Shown piece by piece: positions 1 through 11,106 of a stretch of 64,000 nt of DNA. The notes under the pieces are model-generated. The model searched no databases and was not told where the DNA came from. It saw only the letters and a list, made by a program, of their open reading frames with translations. The position numbers were made by a program, and so were the translations under genes. The stretch lies in assembly GCA_905221605.1 (NCBI GenBank), contig CAJNDS010000199.1:126001-190000 (forward strand), read 5' to 3'. Each line of letters begins with the position of its first letter. Within the stretch, counting starts at the first letter, position 1. The stretch comes from Symbiodinium natans (lineage: Eukaryota > Sar > Dinophyceae > Suessiales > Symbiodiniaceae).

Positions 1-1703
1 TAGTTACGAGTAGACTTCAGTACACTGCCTACGCATCTCAACACCACAATACCTTCGTCCCCCACAAGAATGACGCGAGGGTCAACAGAGAACTTCTTCT
101 GCTGTTCTAGTGCTAAGTGCCCAACCAGACATCGCAGTTGAGTCCGTAAGGACGCCGGCCCAGCAGCTCGGGGGCCATGATCCTGCCACTCTTTCCGCCA
201 TGCTTTGTCCGAGTTCCATGATCCTCCATGGAGCTTTTCAAGGATCTAAACAAGTAGGGCGCACCAGAGAGTGCCCGTCTCATCTCTCCGCTTCGCAGCC
301 TGGGGGGCAGCAACAACATTGCAAGCTTTTGACTTCCATGCAAGAAGGTAAAGACCTTCACAACGAAACAAAACTGCTGCACCAAGGGCAGTGCGTCCTC
401 CAGCAGCACTGCCGTGCCAAAATCTGCGAGTTTGTAGCAACCTGGCAGAAACGCAAAAATCACAAATTCAACAGGCCTGGAAGCCTGCAACATGCGCAGG
501 CACGTAACAATGCAGCAGTCGCTCATTGCAGGCCTTGAGCCCACAAGATGTTCTCGCATTTGACATCCTTGGAAGTTGCTTCCAAAAAGTCCGTTACACA
601 AAAATAACCAGCTTGATCCTGTGATTGAGAAGCGCATGTACCCAGCTCGCGTTTACCACTTTGCCACTGCAGGTGGCTGCAGGTTGTTTGTGCAGATCAT
701 GGGGCCTGTGCATAACTGCGTGACATCATGGAGAACTAGGCGTGCGACCCTGTGTGCAATGCCATGACGATGTAGGAAGCAGAGGGCGGACAGGATGTTG
801 CGCAGCACCTGAAGACCAACGCCGGGCACGCCCGGCACGCCCTTGGGAGTCTTGTCAGTTTCCCCCTTCGCTAGGCGAATGATTTCCAGAGACGAACACC
901 TTCACGTTCCAACTCGCGGCATGATCAAACCTCTAGATCCTACAAGTCCTTCCAATGGAGTCGTTCAATCAAAGCGGCTGGGGCAGGGCCATAACGAATG
1001 ACAAAGCGCACCCCCGCCCAGTTGGTCAAGCACACGGCTGAGCCACAACAGTGCAAGTGAACCCCCCTCTTATACGAACCCCCATGGCTTTCCAAACACA
1101 TTTACATGTTGGGTGGTTATCTTCTTTCCTCTTCTTCTCCATCAGGCCTGGAGCACCTCCCGCTCAGGGAAGCGGAAGCGGCCAGGGTCGGAAAGGATCT
1201 TCACAACGAGGCCTTTGCCGGAGGGCAAGAAACAAAATGAGCACATGCCGTCAGAGCAATGGTGCTGTGAAGAGCATTGAGACACGGGCTGCCATCCGAA
1301 GTCCCAGCAGAGACGTGACCTAGCTGACAAAGACGCACGAGGCATGGAAGGTTTGCTGAGCTTGCTGAGCTCCTCTGCCGTACGCACGCCGCTGCGCAGC
1401 CAAGGACTTTTCAAAGTCAGTGCGCAGATTACCTGTGAAATCACTGAAGACTTTCTTATACTGCTATTTTTCTCAAGCACTAGAGGGTGCTGTCAGACAT
1501 CCTGACCCAATCACATACTTGCATCATCTCTCTTCGCTGTGTGGCAACTTGTCTTCTCTCCACCTGCTGCAAAGATCATGTCAGCGAGGCTGAAAGAGCA
1601 TAATTCCATGACCTTGCATTGCCATCTGCACGAGGTCTCTGTTGACACTTCTGCAGCATGGGAAACATAGGAAGCGCTCAGAAAGCTCTTGCTCTCCTTG
1701 GTC
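1..1703 (-). CDS. Partial protein kinase gene, multi-exon, C-lobe running off the left edge
   Basis: Short minus-strand exons spell a eukaryotic protein kinase in the right order. About 1703-1667 ends in SKSFLSASY. 1612-1564 gives VMELCSFSLADMI (hinge). 808-749 gives ILSALCFLHRHGIAHR (helix E, start of the catalytic loop). 567-534 gives DVKCENILWAQ (rest of the catalytic loop). 441-356 gives YKLADFGTAV (the DFG magnesium site). 299-265 gives RRDETGTL (activation segment). 182-126 gives IMAPELLGRRPYGLNCDVW (the APE motif and helix F). Phases agree at every join from 749 down to 126. Introns are GT-AG except a GC donor after 534. The Gly-rich loop and VAIK lysine should lie above 1.7 kb; I did not find them. 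At least one exon between 1564 and 808 remains unplaced, and the end of the kinase lies outside the window. Serine/threonine specificity is inferred from the DVKxEN loop. The subfamily (perhaps STE-like) is a guess. Confidence 0.8.
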
Positions 1704-1719
1704 AATCTCACACTTGGCA

Positions 1720-4700
1720 GCTGGCCAGATAAACCTCCCTGTCCAGGCCCGTGGGTCCTCTCGGTTTTTCCGGAAGGGGGGGGGGGGGCCTAGGCTGCCC
1801 TAAACCCTCTCAACATTTTGTCTGTCCATGTCTCCCCTGCCTGCAAACCAGTCCAAGTAGGCAACGAAGTACGGATGCCTTAAATGTGGGTGGTTGTGGC
1901 AAAGCTTGGCTCGGCTTTTTGGCATTCTCATTCCTCAAACCCTCAGATCATGAAACTGGCGCCTTGAACTGCCACATCCGTTGACTTGGGTTTTGATCCA
2001 AACTTGTGAGGCTGTGCAGTGCCTGTCTTCTCAGAGCACGGCCCGGGAGAGACTGGATCCCCCACCTCAGTGTGTCAAACCAGAGTTCGGTTGGTTTACC
2101 TCGGGAACAATCCTAAAATTTAAAAGTGACTGGCGGACCTCCGAACGCAGGCAAAGAGCTACTACCCTTCTGCCCTACAGATGGGAATGACGTCAGTTGG
2201 CCCGAATTGAGCTGAAAAATGAGTCTTTGTTGTGTTTCGGCATTTGTCTTGAACAGCTGTTGTTGCAAACACGAACACGTGATCTTTTCCAGTGAACCAA
2301 GGCCGGTACCTCCTCAGCATACTTTGCCCGGCACTGGAAAACCATGGAGATCTGCGGAATGCACTTAACCGGATGCAGCTCTCGACCACTCCGGAACTGA
2401 TTTACCGTTTGCACGATTACTCCCGAACATACCCAAACTCCACAACCTGTGCTTGATACTGCGCCTCCTGTTGTATCTGACGCTGCACGCCCGCATTGAT
2501 GGCACGCATATGTTTCAGCGCAACCTCCATGTAAACGAGCGGAAAGATATCGGGTGAACAAAATTGCAACTCCACAACGAACGCCGATCAACATTCGATG
2601 GCATCCAAAGCCACGCCTGCGACGCTGGTGAGCTGCTGTTGGGCAAAGCTCCAAACTCCTGGCTGCAACATATTGCGCCGAACAAGGATGGAACATGAAG
2701 TGCTGATGGAAATGGATCGAAGGAGCTTGCAGCAGCCCCCCACAGTATGCGGAGTAGCATGTCACCACTTGCACTTGTCGCAACACTGCTTGGCAGCCGG
2801 TCACAAGCTGCATTGCGCTCCCTTAATCGCCTATATGTTTCGCTCCACTTTCACAAATAAGACTTGCCGGAAGATCTGCACAAGCCGCTGCTGCAACACG
2901 GCCAAGAAAAACTTCGCCTGACAGCTAGCCGCTGAAACCATGTTCAAACTCTCGCATGACGTGATCTGGAAATCCCAAATCCACAGGCAAAACCACTTGC
3001 TGTCATGCACCAACATTTGCATGCTCAGGTTCTGGCCAGTTGCCCCGCATGACAATTGTTTGCCCTGAACGTAGCCTGGCCGCAAAGACTGGAGAAGTTT
3101 GGCCTTACACAGCCTAACTCCTGAAATCACATGCTGCAATCATCGGAAAATTGAAAAACAACCTGAAAACCATGCCGAAAGCAATGCAATCTTCCGTAAT
3201 TCGTATGTCGATTTACAAGATTTTGCTGTCGCAAGGAACCCAAACAGTTCGCACGGCCCTCCTCGGTTTTGCAAACGCCGTCCGGTTTGGAAGCCGCGGC
3301 AAGCTGCAAGAAGCTCCGACTGGCACAGGAAAGGGGATTGATTGGTGAGCACGAGAACATTGTCGAAATCGCATGCGACCATGCATGCGCCTGTGCAGCG
3401 TTAGAGAAATGGAAAACCGACGCAATGCTTTCAAAAACGATGCCACACGAGCATCCACATGAGTAGACCAGATCATCTCAACGTCAGCGCGCTTGTGAAA
3501 GCCTGCCTTTGAAAGCGGCTGACTGCGTGTGTCGGACTCGGAACTCCGCGCCATTCAACATTGCTTCGCACATCCACACTGACCCAAAAACACATGTTCT
3601 TGTAGTTGCCAATGTTCCCGTCTGCAATAAGGGGCGCAAATCCCAGGCATTGTAGTCCAAGTATGCGTGGCATGTTGCAAATATGGTCAAGGGCTCTCAT
3701 GCCGATATGCTCTGTGCAACTTGCTTGTTATTCATGGCATAGTTCTTAACAACTTCTAACCACATACCATGAATCAATCCAGGTCAGACATCCCCAATAA
3801 CCGACAAGTTTTGGCTAATTTGCTTGCCTCTAACACGTTGACGACCTCGTGGCCAGCTGGTCATGTAAAGAATCTTGATTACTTCTGGACCCAAGAATGA
3901 AAGGTTTACCCCTCCTGACCTACCAGCGGCTTGGCCACGGACCCGGGTGAACATGTGCCGGAATGAGATTGCAACAAGAATCACGAACTTAAAGTCAAGA
4001 GAAACGGCACGCTACACGTTTTTTCGTGTGCCACCTCGAAGTGGGACGACAGTAACACACACAAAAACGCTCCTTTTTGCTGAAAAACATGGCAGACAGC
4101 ATGGCTCGTAGATTCCTACTTTCACAAAATGCAAACGCGTTCTTCTCACGTCTGGGTCTTTGACTCTAAGCTCTCATTGGGGCATTGGTTCGAAGATGTT
4201 TTTGACAGGTTGACACACCGACGGTATTTTCCTGTTGTTTCCCAAACTCTGTACACTTAAGACGGCACCAGGGTCTTCATTGCTTGCTCCAATGAACTTC
4301 TTTCATTGCAGTCCAAACTCAATTCCTTCAGATGCTGCTTCCGTCGTCTCCAACATGCACACATTCGTCTCCAAAGATCTTTCTGATGCGTGCAGTCGCT
4401 TCGTGGAAACATGGGTGTGGTTTTGTATCCATGTTGTAAAGTCGTAAGCTTCAACCCTTGGCCCCCTGTGGCTCTGAAAATGGTTTGTTTTCTTTATTAC
4501 CCATGTTCTTTCTTCACACTTCTTGCCGCTACCTGGCTTTACCTGCAACTCCAAATCCTGCATTGTGAGACTCTAAGTGGAGCTCTTCGCGCTTTGAAAA
4601 CTGCTTTACATAAAACTCTGACAAAAGTGTATATACACGCCTTCGCATGTCTTCTCACTCAACATGTTTGTCGTTCTTCGTCTTTTTTCTTCACCAGCCC

Positions 4701-5885
4701 CTTGTTTCCTTTTCCTATTCCTTTGGAGGGGTTATGCTGGCCGTTGGCATCGTCGTCGTAATCATATCCTGCATCCCACTCCAATCTCATTCGCGCCAAT
4801 CCAGCTGGCTCCATTCTTGCTAGTACTGATCTTACTCCTGGTTTTTTGTCCCATCTTCCTGTGTCCATGCAACAGTCTTTTGCATTCCACTCCTCCGCGC
4901 CCTCACAGCGACTCGAAACGAATCTGTCGGGTCACTTCGTGTCACGCGCTTTTCGTTGGTGCCTTTAAACTCCCAAAGCCCTCCACGCCCTGTGACATAT
5001 CTTGTGATTTTTGGCGTCTGCATGTTTCAGTTCCTTGTCCGCTCCACTGCTGCTGCGGCCATTGTTGCTCTTAGTTTCTTCTCCTCGTCCAACTCGGAGC
5101 TGATAATTCCTTCAGCTTCCTGCAAACCCTTTCAACTTCCCAGCTGAGATTTTTCTTGACTTTAAACACTCCTGCTCGATTCTCTCTGCGGCCTCTGCTC
5201 CTCGACGACGGCTTTCAGCTCCTCCATGGTCTTTTGAAGTACTTGTTCGTTTGTCCAATGAAAACGAAATAGCTGTTTCTCCTCGGTCCTAATGTGTTCT
5301 GCTTCTCTTTTGAACACGCCTGCTTGTCTTTTGAATTGCTGCTGCTGTGGCTGCTCTCTTCATCGCTTTGATTCTTTGAATTCGTTGCTTGTGCTTTGCA
5401 ATTTATCTTCTTCTTATTCGTGTCTTTTGGCTTCTCAAACTTTCCAAAGACGAAAAGAGAGCATCGTTGCCAACGCCGTCAGCAACATCTTTAACATTCT
5501 TGACACACTTGCTGCTGCCTGCTGTACGCCATCAGTGTTCATGCTGCGCAGTTCGGTTTCTAGACTGCGAAGATGGACTGAATATCAAATTCAAAAGCTG
5601 CAACCAAAGAACCACTTCCTCAATTGTTCGTCATCTTCGGAAGGCAACTGCAAGAACTTGCAGCTCAGCGAAAAAAAAACCAATCTGCCAAACTAAACCA
5701 AACACAACCGAACCGAACATAGCCTGCTTTTGAACTCTTGCAAGGGGTCTGGGGAAAGGAAAAGGCCGGAAAGTAACCATTGAAGACAAGCTGAATTTGG
5801 GTTCGAATCCAGTTTCGACCGAGAGCTCGAACATTAGAGTTCGAACGCAATTCGAGCATTTGGGTGGCGACCACCCCTCATCCTC
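1720..5885. other. Host sequence with no nameable gene
   Basis: No long reading frame or recognisable domain. Minus-strand pieces near 2.2-2.8 kb and 3.5-3.7 kb read like protein over 40-60 residues and could be upstream exons of the kinase gene or of another gene, but I cannot join them. There is a G run at about 1776-1787. The stretch of about 4.65-5.65 kb is markedly pyrimidine-rich on the plus strand. Confidence 0.4.
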
Positions 5886-5886
5886 C

Positions 5887-6840
5887 TACTTACTACTTAC
5901 TACTTACTACTTACTACTTACTACTTACTACTTACTACTTACTACTTACTACTTACTGCTTACTACTTACTACTTACTACTTACTACTTACTACTTACTA
6001 CTTACTACTTACTACTTACTACTTCCTACTTACTACTTACTACTTACTACTTACTACTTACTACTTACTACTTACTACTTACTACAGACTACTTACTACT
6101 TACTACTTACTACTTACTACTTACTACTTACTACTTACTACACACTACTTACTACACACTACTTACTACTTACTACTTACTACTTACTACTTACTACTTA
6201 CTACTTACTACTTACTACTTACTACTTACGACTTACTACTTACTACTTACTACTTACTAGTTCCTACTTCCTACTTACTACTTACTACTTTACTACTTTA
6301 CTACTTTACTACTTTACTACTTTACTACTTTACTACTTTACTACTTTACTACTTTACTACTTTACTACTTTACTACTTTACTACTTTACTACTTTACTAC
6401 TTTACTACTTTACTACTTTACTACTTACTACTTACTACTTCTTACTTCCTACTTCCTACTTACTACTTACTACTTACTACTTACTACTTACTACTTACTA
6501 CTTACTACTTACTACTTACTACTAACACCTTACTACTTACACCTTACTACTTACACCTTACTACGTACACCTTACTACTTACACCTTACTACTTAAACCT
6601 TACTACTTACACCTTACTACTTACACCTTACTTCTTACACCTTACTACTTACACCTTACTACTTACACCTTACTACTTACACCTACTACTTACACCTTAC
6701 TACTTACACCTTACTACTTACACCTTACTACTTACACCTTACTACTTACACCTTACTACTTACACCTTACTACTTACACCTTACTACTTACACCTTAGTA
6801 CTTACACCTTAGTACTTACACTACTTACACCTTACTACGA
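5887..6840. repeat. Short tandem array with drifting period (7, 8, then 14 nt)
   Basis: The array starts as near-perfect TTACTAC heptamers (5887 to about 6285), changes to an 8-mer TTTACTAC block (about 6286-6425), returns to heptamers, and from about 6525 becomes the 14-mer TTACACCTTACTAC. Any reading frame through it is Leu/Thr/Tyr low complexity and is not a gene. Confidence 0.95.
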
Positions 6841-7204
6841 AGGCTACGCCATGCGGCACGCATTCATGACAATCATGCAGCCAGACTAAGGTGCACAAGT
6901 AAGATAGGGCCAGGCAAGCCGAGAAGGTAGGGCGGCACATCCAGCAGGTGAGTGGTTTCGGGGTTCGGTGAACGGATAGTGCGCAGCATGTCCATAGCAG
7001 TTTCGCGCGCGGTCACACCTTGAACCCTCGGCAACCAAAGATGCGGCTGACCAGCCTGCAGTAAGGGGAACACCTGCCGACCTATACTACGCATCCAAGA
7101 GCTCCCCGCCGGCATGGTTAGAGAAAGGGTGCTGATATCCAGGAGCGCAGGTGAGGCAGATTGTAGGGTGTCAACAACCACACACACATCACCGTGCCGT
7201 AGAC
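6841..7204. other. Unique island inside the tandem arrays
   Basis: About 360 bases of non-repetitive, GC-richer DNA interrupt two blocks of the same tandem family. A minus-strand frame is open over the whole island (7187-6873). It contains a plausible stretch (VFPLLQAGQPHLWLPRVQG) but has no recognisable domain. It could be a captured exon or simply unique DNA into which the arrays expanded. Confidence 0.5.
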
Positions 7205-7860
7205 TACTTACACCTTACTACTTACACCTTACTACTTCCACCTTACTACTTCCACCTTACTACTTACACCTTCCTACTTACACCTTACTACTTACACCTT
7301 ACTGCTTACACACTGCTTACACACTGCTTACACACTACTTACACACTACTTACACACTTCTTACACACTACTTACACACTACTTACACACTTCTTACACA
7401 CTACTTACACACTACTTACACACTACTTACACACTGCTTACACACTGCTTACACACTACTTACACACTTCTTACACACTACTTACACACTACTTACACAC
7501 TACTTACACATTACTTACACACTACTTACCCACTACTTACACACTACTTGCACACTACTTACACACTACTTACACACTACTTACTACTTTTACTACTTTA
7601 CAAATTTCACTACTTTTTCTACTTTTACTACTTTTATTACTTTTTTTACTTTTACTACTTTTACTAGTGTTACTACGCTTACTACCCTTACTACCCTTAC
7701 GACCTTTACTGCCCTTACTTCCCTGACTGCCCTGACTGCCCTTCCTGCCTTTACTACCCTTATTACTCTTATTACCCTTACTACCCTTATTACCTTACTA
7801 CCTTACTGCCCTGACGACCTACTGCCCTTATTACCCGAATTACCCTTGCTACCCTTTCCA
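7205..7860. repeat. Second tandem array (14-mer, 13-mer, then degenerate)
   Basis: Resumes with the same 14-mer as the first array (7205 to about 7305), shifts to a 13-mer CTTACACACTACT (about 7306-7587), then decays into TTTTACTAC and CCCTTACTG motifs up to about 7860. The identical 14-mer on both sides of the 6841-7204 island shows that the two arrays were once one family. Confidence 0.9.
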
Positions 7861-8077
7861 CCCTTTCCACCCGCGTTTGTTGAGGTGGATTCCAACGCAT
7901 GGGACAACTGTCTTGCTGGGCAAGTTGTTCTGCGGAGATCGTCTGCGCATTCTTTGGCGCCAGAACAAAGCAACAATTTGTTGATGCATGCCAGACTGTG
8001 GCAAGAAAAAGACTTTTTTGCAAAATTCGGATCAAAAAAACAGATGCCGGGCGCGACCTCTGGAGCGGCAGCCTTTC

Positions 8078-8118
8078 AGGGTTTGGGTTGACCCCAAGAA
8101 ACCCTAAACCCTAAAAGT
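8078..8118. repeat. Telomere-like motif, short and inverted
   Basis: AGGGTTTGGG lies about ten bases upstream of AAACCCTAAACCCTAAA, giving two plant/dinoflagellate-type TTTAGGG repeats next to a degenerate copy in the opposite orientation. It is far too short to be a telomere. It could be an interstitial scar of end repair or chance. Confidence 0.45.
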
Positions 8119-8244
8119 CCAGGTCGCACCGCCAAACAGATCCGGTTGACTTTGTTTTCTGTTCAATTGCTTCAGGCTCACGTTGCAAGCCTGTTTTCGG
8201 TGACTAGCTTCGCTCCAGCGCAAGCAGTCGTGGTAAAAGGTACT

Positions 8245-9836
8245 GTTAGAGAAAGTTCCGGTTCCAAACAAGTTCACACTTTGCCGCCTTGCTGCCTGCT
8301 GTTCTAATTTTGGGGGAAGACTGACACAAGACTTAGACTGGAACCGACTGAGAGGCTTATTTGTTTTACTCGCAACGAGGAGCTGTGAAAGCCAGATCTG
8401 GCTTCCCGTGTGTGAAAAAAACGCCGCAACTGGGCCCAAAAATGGCTCCTAAACTTGGGTTCCAATTTGAGGCTCCAACCTGGGTGGCCTTGTATGTTCA
8501 CACAGGAAATCCAAAATCTAGGGCCCGTTTTCGGTGCCCAGAATTGAGCTGCTTTTGGAACCCATTTGAGTTCAATAATAATTGAAATCAACTCACAGAC
8601 AAACAAGCTTTTTTCTATTCGATACTGTTTGCATCAACACTCAAGAAAACAAAAAACGCCGTCGATACGCGTGTTCTTGGCTTGCTAAACTTGTCTTGAG
8701 CTGGCATTCAAGACAAAGCACTCTTGCATTGTTCGCGTGCGATCTTTCTCGCACTGTGGAGGTCACTTCGGCTTCCCTACCTTTTGGAATTGATTTCCTT
8801 GCCCTCTTTTTGTGTCTCCAAATCCACACACCTTTCACCACCCGCACACTTCCACACTTGAACAGCCAGCAGAACCCAGCCGACATACACGCAAACGCAC
8901 ACCGCCCACCAAAGCCACTTTGCACCCACATAATGACACACACCACACTCCATGACACACACACGACTCTCTGCCAAAAACGCCGAAAACCACAACACAC
9001 CACATCCATTCACAATGAAAAAACGAGGCAAACACACACAGACACCACTGCAAGGTCACTGTTTTTTTGTTTGGTGTCACTTCTGAGACTCCATGCTTAC
9101 CCTTTACCCACACACTGACACTTTCCTTGCACACTAAAGCCAAAGACACCCGCAAACCAACCCACTTTGCAACCTTTGCTCACACACACACACATCCACA
9201 ACACTCTTGCACACGCACACTCAGAAAAACAGCCGAAACCACAAAATGCACATTCTTATGGATATCTTAAGTTCCGATTGCAATTTTTTCACTGTCTTTC
9301 TGGTCAATCGACAGCTTACCGGGCTGACAGCACTCACCAACACACTTGCTGAACGGTTCAGGGCGGTTTCTCGAAACTCTCTCTTTCTGAAGCTTGCAAC
9401 TCAACCGAGAGATCATCCCAACAAAAAACCAAAGAAAACATTGAACAAAAAGCAAGAGAAATTCTGTTCAGACGTGCTAAGGCAATTTGAAATGAAAAAA
9501 ACAAAAAAGTGTTGCAGTGCATAAATCTGCTGCTGAATCTAAGAAAATTGTGTAAGTTTCACGACTCTGGCTTCTTTCCAGTGTTTTCTCGGTTTCTCCG
9601 AAGTTCAAAAAGAAAAACCAATGTTTTTGCAGTTCTTGCTAACATTGAAAAAAAAATCACACTGACCTCTCCTCATCATGGCCAGAACGACTTGAGAGTC
9701 GCCCAGCCTCGACTTCCATTCCATTCGACTTTTTTAACAAAGCTTCGATTGCGTTCTCTTCTCTTTGATTTTCCAAAATGACGAAACAGGAATTCAAGCA
9801 CACTGAAATTTGACAGAAGATTGAGCAGAAGAAACC
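8245..9836. repeat. Host repeat A, copy 1 (unoccupied)
   Basis: A ~1.6-kb host repeat found again at 30141-31584 and, interrupted by the virus, at 10356-10656 plus 29924-30140. It begins GTTAGAGAAAGTTCC, holds a CACA-rich middle and ends GATTGAGCAGAAGAAACC. This copy keeps the uninterrupted target CCCAGAATTGAGCTGC (GAATT at 8541-8545), so it shows what the viral insertion site looked like before integration. I see no transposase or terminal repeats, and the family is unknown to me. Confidence 0.9.
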
Positions 9837-10355
9837 TTCTTTCAGACTGGGTGCCCCTCAATTCTTTGTCTTTCGTTTTGGTTGCGTGTTGCAATTCTTC
9901 CCTGGATTCAGCACCATTCAACGAATTTTCAAAATTTCTGAACTCTCCGAAAATGTTGAAAAAAACCTCAAAATCAACACTTGAGCAGTTAAATTTGTTG
10001 AATTTACTCCGGTGTTTCGCTCGCTTCGCTCGCACTTATTCTCATTCTGGTAATACACTTTGCAATTTTCAAGTGTTTTGGCTTGGGCGTCGCGCGCAAC
10101 CTTAACGAATCAACACCACGGTTGAACTTGTCTCGTCCTGCAGTTGATTTCTGTCCAAACGGCACTTTCAGAGGCTTTTAAAAACACTTGTTTCAAAGCA
10201 TTGAACTTTTCCAAGCTGCAGTTTCCACCGATGTTGACTCTGCACCCTTCTTTTCTCCTCTTCAGGCCTTGCACCAAAACCTGGAGAATCTGAAACCCAA
10301 GATGAGCGGCAGCAAAATTGATTGAAAAGGTAGGGAAGCTCCAGTGACCTCCACA
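9837..10355. other. Host spacer between repeat A copies
   Basis: AT-rich host DNA without a recognisable gene. Its right end (about 10325-10355) resembles the reverse complement of the stretch of repeat A around 8753-8790, so the spacer may derive from an inverted partial copy of the same repeat. Confidence 0.45.
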
Positions 10356-10656
10356 GTTAGAGAAAGTTCCGGTTCCAAACAAGTTCACACTTTGCCGCCT
10401 TGCTGCCTGCTGTTCTAATTTTGGGGGAAGACTGACACAAGACTTAGACTGGAACCGACTGAGAGGCTTATTTGTTTTACTCGCAACGAGGAGCTGTGAA
10501 AGCCAGATCTGGCTTCCCGTGTGTGAAAAAAACGCCGCAACTGGGCCCAAAAATGGCTCCTAAACTTGGGTTCCAATTTGAGGCTCCAACCTGGGTGGCC
10601 TTGTATGTTCACACAGGAAATCCAAAATCTAGGGCCCGTTTTCGGTGCCCAGAATT
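10356..10656. repeat. Host repeat A, copy 2, left part (viral target)
   Basis: Matches 8245-8545 almost base for base and stops exactly at the left end of the viral element. The rest of this copy resumes at 29924 after the element. Its last five bases, GAATT (10652-10656), are the left target site duplication. Confidence 0.92.
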
Positions 10657-11025
10657 AGTTAGCAGAACCCTTGCCCATTTTGGGTAATAATACCACCAGT
10701 CAACCCATTAGACGATTATTCCTATACTCCCCCCTACACCTCACCAACTATATCACTACTACTACCCCATTAACAATAATGCCAATACCAGTGTAGGAAT
10801 AACCGATTACCTCATCCATATAAGAGGATTATCCCTATACTCCCCCCTACACTTCACCGATATATCACTACTACTTCCCCCATTAGATGATTATTCCTAT
10901 ATTCCCCCCTACACATCACCGATATATCACTACTACTTCCCCATTATCAACACAATTCTAGGAATAACCATAACCCCATCTATTATCTCTAAGGTGGCAT
11001 TATTACTCAAAAGGGGCGAGGGGGT
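10657..11025. repeat. Left terminal inverted repeat of the virus
   Basis: Starts AGTTAGCAGAACCCTTGCCC and matches the reverse complement of the right end. Inside are three tandem copies of a ~55-65-nt unit (TATACTCCCCCCTACACNTC followed by ATATATCACTACTACT), against two in the right TIR, which explains why the left TIR is about 65 bp longer. Its inner border carries a degraded, inverted form of its outer 35 bases. Confidence 0.92.
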
Positions 11026-11106
11026 GCTTGTAGAATTTGGGTTTAGGTTCGGGGCTGGGGTGGAACACAGGCATCTAGCAGTTTCTTTCTGTCGCGTGAA
11101 CTTCAT

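Noticed and set aside
1142-1480. GKGLVVKIL as the kinase VAIK lysine motif
   Set aside because: It lies downstream of the hinge exon (1612-1564) in gene order, so it cannot be the N-lobe lysine of the same kinase; probably intron sequence.
7300-7590. Regular short repeats that could suggest a CRISPR array
   Set aside because: 13-mers stand head to tail with no spacers; the host is eukaryotic.
5797-8091. Very long open frames (up to 341 codons) of Leu/Thr/Tyr/His
   Set aside because: They only reflect the stop-free TTACTAC and TTACACACTAC tandem arrays; the period changes along the array and there is no start context or domain.
8104-8606. Open frames repeated at 8.1-8.6, 10.1-10.6 and 30.1-30.5 kb
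   Set aside because: They are the same frame in three copies of repeat A with no domain or transcript-like structure; repeat duplication explains them.
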